DNA of 6,502 nt, taken from Acidobacteriota bacterium. Its GTDB lineage: Bacteria; Acidobacteriota; Vicinamibacteria; Vicinamibacterales; UBA8438. Location: the NCBI GenBank assembly GCA_012963185.1, contig DTWD01000193.1, forward strand, positions 1 to 6,502, read 5' to 3'. The notes under the pieces are model-generated. The model saw only the letters and a list, made by a program, of their open reading frames with translations, ran no database searches and was not told the origin of the DNA. Shown one piece after another: positions 1 to 5,700 of this stretch. Within the stretch, counting starts at the first letter, position 1. Each line of letters opens with the position of its first letter. Both the position numbers and the translations under genes were made by a program.

Positions 1-309
1 GCCGGGGAAACTGGTGTGATGTCGGGCTGGGATGCGTCGGCGATTCCGTTGCTAGCCGAGAAAGACCTGGGCTTACTGGGTGCCGATGCCGTGCATGAAG
101 CGCCTGACAGTGTGCCAGGGCTTGGTGTTAATCCGATTCATCGATTTGCGATCGTCGCGCGTGGGATGAATCTACTCGACAATTTAGATCTCGACGCGGT
201 TGCGGCTGTCGCAGCGGAACAGAAGCGCTGGGAGTTCATGTTGGTGGTTGCCCCGTTGCGCGTTCCAGGCGGAACAGGGTCACCGGTGAATCCGATCGCA
301 ATTTTCTAG
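1..309 (+). CDS. Cyclase-family (kynurenine formamidase-like) metal-dependent hydrolase, C-terminal part, 5' truncated by window edge
   Basis: The reading frame is open from base 1 (Ala-Gly-Glu-Thr-Gly...) to the TAG at 307-309, giving 102 C-terminal residues. The GTG at 16 and ATG at 19 are internal codons, because the frame continues upstream and the family is normally about 250-330 residues long. Recognisable C-terminal landmarks of the putative cyclase family (PF04199) are GWDASAIPLL, the LLGADAVHE stretch, the IVARGMNLLDNLDL helix and the closing WEFMLVVAPLRV...GGTGSPVNPIAIF, which matches the family's usual 'PL.i.G..GSPV..i' ending. The metal-binding HxGTHxDxPxH motif lies outside the window, so catalytic competence cannot be judged. 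Relatives hydrolyse amides or cyclic esters, for example N-formylkynurenine; the substrate here is unknown. It ends 60 bp before the quinoprotein gene on the same strand, so it may be co-transcribed, but a metabolic link is unproven. Confidence 0.85.
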   Translation, partial: AGETGVMSGWDASAIPLLAEKDLGLLGADAVHEAPDSVPGLGVNPIHRFAIVARGMNLLDNLDLDAVAAVAAEQKRWEFMLVVAPLRVPGGTGSPVNPIAIF

Positions 310-350
310 GCCAGCGTGTAGCGAGTGATGACAGCGGAGTACACTGGATA

Positions 351-356
351 AGGGAG
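351..356 (+). promoter_or_regulatory. Possible Shine-Dalgarno AGGGAG for the quinoprotein gene
   Basis: AGGGAG is the best purine-rich match upstream of the ATG at 370, but the 13-nt spacing is longer than ideal. A second weak run, AGAGAA (362-367), sits closer. The two sites of the downstream genes are much stronger, so this gene may be translated less efficiently or use a non-canonical spacing. Confidence 0.35.
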
Positions 357-369
357 ACAGCAGAGAATC

Positions 370-2103
370 ATGAAAAAGATGAACATCCGATACGGCTTAT
401 GCGCCTTGATTGCCATTGTGGCGTCGTGGGTACTTGGCACGGACGTGCTGTCACTGCGTGCCCAAGAAACGACGTATACACCAGTCACTGATGAACGCTT
501 GCGGTCTCCGGATGCCGACGATTGGTTGATGTACCGAGGGACCTATGACAGTTGGGGCTACAGTGCGCTCGATCAGATTACGACAGCTAACGTTACCGAT
601 TTAGTTCCAGTGTGGTCACTGTCGACCGGAGTGACGTCGGGACACCAGTCACCGCCGATTGTTAATGACGGCATCATGTTTGTTACAACACCGGATGCAC
701 AGGTGATTGCGATTGATGCTCGCACGGGTGACCAGATGTGGCGGTATCAACGTCAGATGCCCGAGGGGGTCGTTCGTTCACATCGCACGAATCGCGGTGT
801 TGGTTTGTATGACGATAAGGTCTTTTTCACGACACACGATGCGGTCGTGCAGGCGCTCGATGCGATGACTGGAGAACTGGTGTGGGAAACATCAGTTGCT
901 GACTATCGCGCTGGATATTACATGACGATGGCACCATTGGTTGCGAGTGGGAAGGTCATGGTTGGCGCATCGGGCGGTGAGCGAGGCATTCGAGGTTTTG
1001 TCGCCGCGTATGACCCTGACACCGGAGCAGAGGTGTGGCGGTCACATACTGTGCCGGGTCCGGGTGAGCCAGGGAATGAGACGTGGCCAGGTGATACCTG
1101 GAAAACAGGCGGTGCGTCGATCTGGATTACCGGATCGTACGACCCCGAGCTCAACCTGACCTATTGGGGCACCGGTAACCCAGGACCGTGGATTGGGGAC
1201 CAACGGCCTGGCGATAATCTGTACACCAATTCTGTGGTGGCATTTGATGCGGATACCGGTGAATTGAAGGGCTATCACCAATACCATCACAACGGATCGT
1301 GGGATTGGGACGAGGTGTCTGCACCGATTTTGATAGATATTCAACGTAACGGGCGGACCATTAAAAGTCTGGTGCATCCGGCGAGGAATGGCTATCTTTG
1401 GACGCTTGAACGCACGGCTGACGCGATCAATTTTGTTGAGGCGCAACCCTATGTTGACCAGAATGTCTTCAGGTCACTTGATCCGCTGACGGGACGACCG
1501 GAGTATGACCAGGAGCGAAAACCTGGAACCAATAAACCGGCGACGTTCTGTCCGTCGCTGTGGGGCGGGAAAGATTGGCCACCGGCTGCGTATAATCCTC
1601 AGACCGGATATCTGTACATTCCTGCAAATGAGAATCTCTGTTCGACTATGGTGGGAACAGAGGTCGAGTATGTGCCAGGTCGTGGGTTCACGGGAGCCTC
1701 CTCTCAGGTGTTCGTTGTTGATAATGCTGACCATCTTGGAGAGATCCAAGCGTGGGATATGTCGACTGGTGAACAAGTATGGACCCATGAGTTTGCAGAA
1801 TCGCAGAACTGGGGCCCCATCTTGACGACTGCCGGCGGACTGGTTTTTTCCGGTGGGACCAATGACCGATATTTTCGGGCCTTCAATGCGGAAACAGGTG
1901 AAGTGTTGTGGGAGCAGCGAACAAATTCAGGAGTGACCGGCGTGCCTTCGTCCTACGCGATCGACGGTGTTCAATATATTGCGGTTCAGTCGGGGTGGGG
2001 CGTGGATGCTCAAGGCATGCAGCGCGCAGTGAATGCGCACTTTGACCGCGAAGATATAGTGCCACAGGGTGGAGTTATCTGGGTGTTCGCGCTCAGAGAC
2101 TAA
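370..2103 (+). CDS. Exported PQQ-dependent alcohol dehydrogenase-like quinoprotein, lanthanide-type metal site (D-x-D), no haem domain
   Basis: A 577-residue protein, typical length for a type I quinoprotein alcohol dehydrogenase. Residues 1-31 form a signal peptide (KKMNIR n-region, hydrophobic core, probable cleavage after LRA31), so it acts in the periplasm. The eight-bladed propeller shows repeated W-docking motifs (AxDxxTGxxxW) near residues 114-124, 162-172, 213-223, 461-471 and 504-514, with a degenerate copy at 291-299. Positions matching the methanol dehydrogenase active site are E204 (SGGE), W252 (stacks on PQQ), N270 (GTGNPGPW), D312 (catalytic base), D314 and R339 (ARNG). D314 lies two residues after the catalytic Asp, where XoxF/ExaF-type enzymes carry the extra lanthanide ligand and MxaF has Ala. 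The vicinal Cys-Cys of methanol dehydrogenases is replaced by R136-S137; C394 and C424 could form the other conserved disulfide. No CxxCH is present, so electrons must leave through a separate cytochrome. ATG 370 is chosen for its signal peptide; M4 (379) is an alternative. The substrate is unknown: ethanol-, polyol- or aldehyde-type oxidation are all possible. Confidence 0.9.
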   Translation: MKKMNIRYGLCALIAIVASWVLGTDVLSLRAQETTYTPVTDERLRSPDADDWLMYRGTYDSWGYSALDQITTANVTDLVPVWSLSTGVTSGHQSPPIVNDGIMFVTTPDAQVIAIDARTGDQMWRYQRQMPEGVVRSHRTNRGVGLYDDKVFFTTHDAVVQALDAMTGELVWETSVADYRAGYYMTMAPLVASGKVMVGASGGERGIRGFVAAYDPDTGAEVWRSHTVPGPGEPGNETWPGDTWKTGGASIWITGSYDPELNLTYWGTGNPGPWIGDQRPGDNLYTNSVVAFDADTGELKGYHQYHHNGSWDWDEVSAPILIDIQRNGRTIKSLVHPARNGYLWTLERTADAINFVEAQPYVDQNVFRSLDPLTGRPEYDQERKPGTNKPATFCPSLWGGKDWPPAAYNPQTGYLYIPANENLCSTMVGTEVEYVPGRGFTGASSQVFVVDNADHLGEIQAWDMSTGEQVWTHEFAESQNWGPILTTAGGLVFSGGTNDRYFRAFNAETGEVLWEQRTNSGVTGVPSSYAIDGVQYIAVQSGWGVDAQGMQRAVNAHFDREDIVPQGGVIWVFALRD

Positions 2104-2153
2104 TTAGTGGTTTTTGCCTGACCCTGGTTCCTTCTTTCGTGCATGCTGTTTAG

Positions 2154-2175
2154 GCCTGTTTTTGATCGGACAGGC
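2154..2175 (+). terminator. Weak hairpin downstream of the quinoprotein gene (tentative)
   Basis: GCCTGT (2154-2159) can pair with ACAGGC (2170-2175) around a 10-nt loop, extendable by one G-T pair (2153/2176). It lies about 50 bp after the quinoprotein stop codon. The stem is short and no T-run follows it, so a Rho-independent terminator is poorly supported; it may be an incidental palindrome or an mRNA 3'-end stabiliser. Confidence 0.2.
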
Positions 2176-2191
2176 TGTCGAAACATGAAGT

Positions 2192-2219
2192 TTGATTGCT
2201 TTCGGTGCGGTGTTAGACT
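2192..2219 (+). promoter_or_regulatory. Possible sigma70-like promoter before the haem/propeller gene (tentative)
   Basis: TTGATT (2192-2197) and TAGACT (2214-2219) each match 4 of 6 consensus positions of -35 and -10 boxes, with a 16-nt spacer. The pair lies about 55 bp upstream of the ATG at 2274, inside the only large gap of the locus, which fits a second transcription start for the three downstream genes. Matches this weak occur by chance. Confidence 0.2.
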
Positions 2220-2261
2220 GCCCGAGTTATTTCTTCGTCCAACGGTTTTGGTGAGTGAATC

Positions 2262-2268
2262 GAGGAGG
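2262..2268 (+). promoter_or_regulatory. Strong Shine-Dalgarno GAGGAGG
   Basis: GAGGAGG lies 5 nt before the ATG at 2274, a near-perfect match to the anti-Shine-Dalgarno, and it fixes the start of the haem/propeller gene. Confidence 0.8.
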
Positions 2269-2273
2269 CTTCG

Positions 2274-4487
2274 ATGAGTAGCAACACCCGCGTACGTATC
2301 GGATTTGGCGGAACGTCGTTTCTTCTGGCACTCCTGCTTGGATGGGCTGGGTGGTCAGGTGTGGAAGTTGCTGCGGTTCAAGCTGAACCGGATGGTGTGA
2401 TTGCAGGGACAGTTGAGAGTAGTGCGGGGCCAGAAGCCGGCGTCTGGGTCATTGCAGAGACGATGGAACTTGAGACGAAGTTCGTCAAGATTGTCGTTAC
2501 TGATGACGCTGGTCGCTTTTTGCTCCCGGAACTTCCTGCTGCGACCTACGACGTTTGGGTCCGTGGTTACGGCCTGGTCGATTCGGAGAAGGTCACACTT
2601 TCTCCGGGGCAAGAGGATGTTGAGTTAGATGCGGTTGTTGCACCGAATGAACGTGCGGCGGCCCAGTATTACCCTGGCAACTATTGGTATTCGCTGATCG
2701 AACCACCGGCTAAGAGTGAATTTCCAGGAACTGGGTCAGATGGTAATGGGATTTCGGAAGCGATGACCAGTCAGGCTGCATGGATCGACCGAATGAAACA
2801 AGGCTGTCAGCTGTGCCATCAGATGGGGAATACGCATACCCGTACCGTTCAGCAACTAGATGATTTCGATTCAACGGTGGCTGCGTGGGACCATCGTGTG
2901 CAGACGGGCCAGCGTGGTAATTCGATGAGTGCCAATGTGACCCGCTTCGGTCGTGAGCGTGCACTGGAGATGTTTGCTGATTGGTCAGACCGGATTGCGG
3001 CTGGTGAAACACCGCAGCGTCCGCCGCGGCCATCCGGTGTCGAGCGGAATGTCGTGATTACACAGTGGGACTGGGGTTTGGATAGTTCTTTTATTCACGA
3101 TGAGGCCACAACCGATAAACGCAATCCAACGGTTAATGGTTATGGTCCGGTGTATGGGGTGTCGGCTGGACACGGAACGTTAGTTGCCGTCGACCCAGGA
3201 TCGAATTCTGCTGTGGAGCTGGAGATCCCGGTCCGTCCGGCTGACCCGGGTACCGTACCGACGCGTTTCCCCCAAGCTCAACTCGAGTCGTCGTATTACT
3301 GGGGAGATGAATTGCCGTGGGGTGTTGAACCTAATCAGCGAGCGGATCCTCATAACCCGATGCTTGATGGGCAAGGTCGTGTGTGGATGACATCAACCAT
3401 ACGGGCACGTCCGAATCCAGATTGGTGCAAAGAAGGGTCAGACCACCCGTCAGCTAAACACTTCCCTTTGAGCCAGGCAGGTCGGCAGGCGTCGTACTAC
3501 GACCCCGAAACCGAGAAGTTTGTTCTGATCGACACGTGTTTTGGTACCCATCACCTGCAGTTCGGTGAAGACGAAGACGACACGCTCTTTTTTAGTGGTG
3601 GTGGCAGTGTCGTCGGTTGGATCAACACACGGCTTTACGATGAGACTGGTGATGAACGATTCTCGCAAGGATGGTGTCCCGGCGTGCTTGATACGAATGG
3701 TGATGGGAAACCGACGAAGCCTTGGAATGGCATTGGTGAGGACATTGATCCGACACGTGACACATTAGTTCGCGCTGGTGGTTACGGCGTTATTTACAAC
3801 CCCCGTGACGGGACATTGTGGGCAAGTCAAACTGGGCCCTTTCCGGGCCGTATCGTACGTCTCGATTTTGGCGATAATCCGCCAGAGACCTGTGTCGCAG
3901 AAATATATGAGCCGCCGTCCATCGAGAATTCCGACGTGGACCCGAGTAAAACAGGACACGCACCGCGTGGCATTGATGTTGACCGGAATGGTGTGATTTG
4001 GACGGCGCTTTCCGGTAGTGGCCACATGGCCAGTTTCGACCGATCGAAATGCACCGGACCATTGAATGGTCCTGACGCCACCGGGCAGCACTGTCCGGAA
4101 GGTTGGACGCTTTATGCAACACCGGGCCCTCAGATGAAGGGTGTTAGCGACCCGGGTAGTGCTGATTTTCATTATTACAATTGGGTTGATCAGTACAACA
4201 CGCTGGGTCTTGGTGAAAATGTCCCGATCGCGAATGGGTCAACCTCTGATGCTTTGCTCGCGCTGTTGCCAGAGACCGAGGAGTGGGTCGTATTGCGAGT
4301 CCCCTATCCGATGGCTTTTTATTCCCGTGGACTGGATGGACGAATTGACGACCCCAATGCGGGTTGGAAAGGCCGCGGGGCCTGGGCGAATTACGGATCA
4401 AATTACATTTGGCATACCGAGGGCGGCAAGGGCACGAAGAGCAAAATGGTGCATTTCCAGGTTCGGCCGAACCCGCTCGCCAGATAA
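2274..4487 (+). CDS. Exported fusion protein: carboxypeptidase-regulatory-like domain + mono-haem c-type segment + Vgb/NHL-like beta-propeller
   Basis: A 737-residue protein. Residues 1-37 are a signal peptide (hydrophobic FLLALLLGWAGW, cleavage after VQA37). Residues about 40-123 form a carboxypeptidase-regulatory-like beta-sandwich (GVIAGTVESS, TDDAGRFLLPELPAATYDV, VTLSPGQ). Residues about 165-245 carry one c-type haem site, C178-Q-L-C181-H182, followed by a helical stretch with no certain distal ligand (M184 and M218 are candidates). From about 256 a propeller of the virginiamycin B lyase/NHL type follows, with blade signatures at 359-374 (PHNPMLDGQGRVWMTS), 501-517, 562-577 (HAPRGIDVDRNGVIWT) and 706-717. 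D473-TNGDG resembles a calcium-binding loop. Six non-haem cysteines (385, 422, 468, 540, 593, 607) could form three disulfides in the periplasm. Its place after a haem-less quinoprotein suggests an electron-transfer or substrate-binding partner; that is inference. A lyase activity from the Vgb resemblance is possible but not shown. The gene is followed after 42 bp by the PAL-like gene. Confidence 0.85.
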   Translation: MSSNTRVRIGFGGTSFLLALLLGWAGWSGVEVAAVQAEPDGVIAGTVESSAGPEAGVWVIAETMELETKFVKIVVTDDAGRFLLPELPAATYDVWVRGYGLVDSEKVTLSPGQEDVELDAVVAPNERAAAQYYPGNYWYSLIEPPAKSEFPGTGSDGNGISEAMTSQAAWIDRMKQGCQLCHQMGNTHTRTVQQLDDFDSTVAAWDHRVQTGQRGNSMSANVTRFGRERALEMFADWSDRIAAGETPQRPPRPSGVERNVVITQWDWGLDSSFIHDEATTDKRNPTVNGYGPVYGVSAGHGTLVAVDPGSNSAVELEIPVRPADPGTVPTRFPQAQLESSYYWGDELPWGVEPNQRADPHNPMLDGQGRVWMTSTIRARPNPDWCKEGSDHPSAKHFPLSQAGRQASYYDPETEKFVLIDTCFGTHHLQFGEDEDDTLFFSGGGSVVGWINTRLYDETGDERFSQGWCPGVLDTNGDGKPTKPWNGIGEDIDPTRDTLVRAGGYGVIYNPRDGTLWASQTGPFPGRIVRLDFGDNPPETCVAEIYEPPSIENSDVDPSKTGHAPRGIDVDRNGVIWTALSGSGHMASFDRSKCTGPLNGPDATGQHCPEGWTLYATPGPQMKGVSDPGSADFHYYNWVDQYNTLGLGENVPIANGSTSDALLALLPETEEWVVLRVPYPMAFYSRGLDGRIDDPNAGWKGRGAWANYGSNYIWHTEGGKGTKSKMVHFQVRPNPLAR

Positions 4488-4518
4488 CTGCTTCGGATAC
4501 AAAGTACGTGGAATGATT

Positions 4519-4524
4519 GAGGAG
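4519..4524 (+). promoter_or_regulatory. Strong Shine-Dalgarno GAGGAG
   Basis: GAGGAG sits 5 nt before the ATG at 4530 in the 42-bp gap after the haem/propeller gene. It supports that start and independent translation within a shared transcript. Confidence 0.75.
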
Positions 4525-4529
4525 TTCCA

Positions 4530-5672
4530 ATGCACGTAACGTCAATATTTCGATATTTTCTGGTGGTAATTGGGTTCGCCGTAGCGCTAGGGTCGGTTGA
4601 TGCACTGGCCCAGCGCGGTGCGAAAGTTCCGCCGGAACATGCGAACCAGAAACCGATTAATCACTTGCCGAATCCGTACGAAACCGTTCGCGATTTCGGT
4701 ACGTTACCGGATGGACGCACGTGGGGGTCGGTAAGTGCTCTCAATGTTGACATCGATGGTGTGCATATTTGGGTCGCCGACCGATGCGGGTCGAATTCGT
4801 GCGCAGAATCAGACGTCGATCCAATCGTCAAAATGGATCCTGAGGGGAATGTCGTTAAAAGTTTTGGTGCGGGGATGATCACATGGCCTCATGGCATGGA
4901 CGTGGACAGTGACGGCAATGTCTGGGTCGTTGACGCACGCTCGCCAAATCAACGTGAACTCGATCGCACACCCAATGCACCAATGAAGGGGCATCAAGTT
5001 GTTAAATTTAGTCCCGATGGTGATGTTTTAATGGTACTTGGCACACCAGGTGAGCGTGGCGACCCGCCGACGCATTTTTCGGAACCAAATGATGTCGTGA
5101 TCGGACCTGATGGCAGCATCTATGTCGGCGAAGCGCATAACGGTCAGTTCCTTGACGAGCCCGGTCCCAATGCCATCGGTCGGATTTCAAAGTTTTCGTC
5201 AGATGGCACATTCATCAAGAGTTGGGGACAATGGGGGTTCCGGGATGGCGAGTTCCGCGCACCGCATTCGCTATCGTTTGATTCGCAAGGACGACTCTTT
5301 GTCGCCGACCGTGGGAATAATCGCATTCAAATATTTGATCAGGAGGGCAACCATCTCGATACGTGGTACCAGTTCAGTCGCATTAGCGGATTGTTCATCG
5401 ATGATAACGATGTGCTGTACGCGATCGATTCGGAATCAGATGAGAATTACAATCCGGGCGGTTGGCGCAAAGGTTTGCGGGTCGGGAGCGCACGGACGGG
5501 TGAGGTGTGGTATTTCGTTCGGGAACACGTGTCTGAGCGAGCCTCTGGCATGGGTGGTGTCGGTTCGATGGGCGAAGGTGTGACGGCTGACGCGGCGGGG
5601 AATGTGTACGCGGGTGAAGTTGGACCAATTCAGGGTCTGACGAAATTTATTCCGAGATTGATTCCTGACTAG
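4530..5672 (+). CDS. Exported NHL-repeat six-bladed beta-propeller, peptidyl-alpha-hydroxyglycine alpha-amidating lyase (PAL)-like
   Basis: A 380-residue protein with a signal peptide at 1-27 (FRYFLVVIGFAVALG core, cleavage after ALA27). NHL blade motifs recur: WPHGMDVDSDGNVWVVD (119-135), EPNDVVIGPDGSIYVGE (185-201), APHSLSFDSQGRLFVAD (244-260) followed by RGNNRIQIFD, and GEGVTADAAGNVYAGE (348-363). The order and spacing match the PAL domain of peptidylglycine amidating monooxygenase. From remembered family sequences, R85 (ADR) fits the catalytic Arg, and H121 and H246 fit two of the three zinc-binding His. The third His-Asp pair (PHD in PAL) is replaced around M347-G-E349-G350, so classical amidating lyase chemistry is doubtful. 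C86 and C91 may form a small disulfide loop. No PHM-like monooxygenase is present in the window. Likely periplasmic; a lyase or ligand-binding role is possible, substrate unknown. It is probably co-transcribed with both neighbours (gaps of 42 and 28 bp). Confidence 0.85.
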   Translation: MHVTSIFRYFLVVIGFAVALGSVDALAQRGAKVPPEHANQKPINHLPNPYETVRDFGTLPDGRTWGSVSALNVDIDGVHIWVADRCGSNSCAESDVDPIVKMDPEGNVVKSFGAGMITWPHGMDVDSDGNVWVVDARSPNQRELDRTPNAPMKGHQVVKFSPDGDVLMVLGTPGERGDPPTHFSEPNDVVIGPDGSIYVGEAHNGQFLDEPGPNAIGRISKFSSDGTFIKSWGQWGFRDGEFRAPHSLSFDSQGRLFVADRGNNRIQIFDQEGNHLDTWYQFSRISGLFIDDNDVLYAIDSESDENYNPGGWRKGLRVGSARTGEVWYFVREHVSERASGMGGVGSMGEGVTADAAGNVYAGEVGPIQGLTKFIPRLIPD

Positions 5673-5700
5673 TACCGGTGGGCAGAGTCAGACTGGGACA

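Noticed and set aside
16..309. Short complete gene starting at GTG 16
   Set aside because: The frame stays open to base 1 and the encoded sequence is only the C-terminal third of a cyclase-family protein, so this is a window truncation, not a small gene.
3765..4172. Overlapping minus-strand open frames of 84-135 codons
   Set aside because: Antisense shadows of the propeller of the haem fusion gene; no ribosome site or family resemblance.
4488..4529. Possible terminator or promoter between the haem fusion gene and the PAL-like gene
   Set aside because: The 42-bp gap shows only a Shine-Dalgarno; no convincing hairpin or promoter boxes are visible.
4144..4605. 153-codon open frame on the minus strand
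   Set aside because: It runs antisense to the end of the haem fusion gene and the start of the PAL-like gene, both of which have clear protein-family signatures; its translation is Arg/Pro/His-rich and resembles no family.
5110..5583. 157-codon open frame on the plus strand
   Set aside because: Out-of-frame shadow of the PAL-like gene, whose NHL repeats continue uninterrupted through this stretch.
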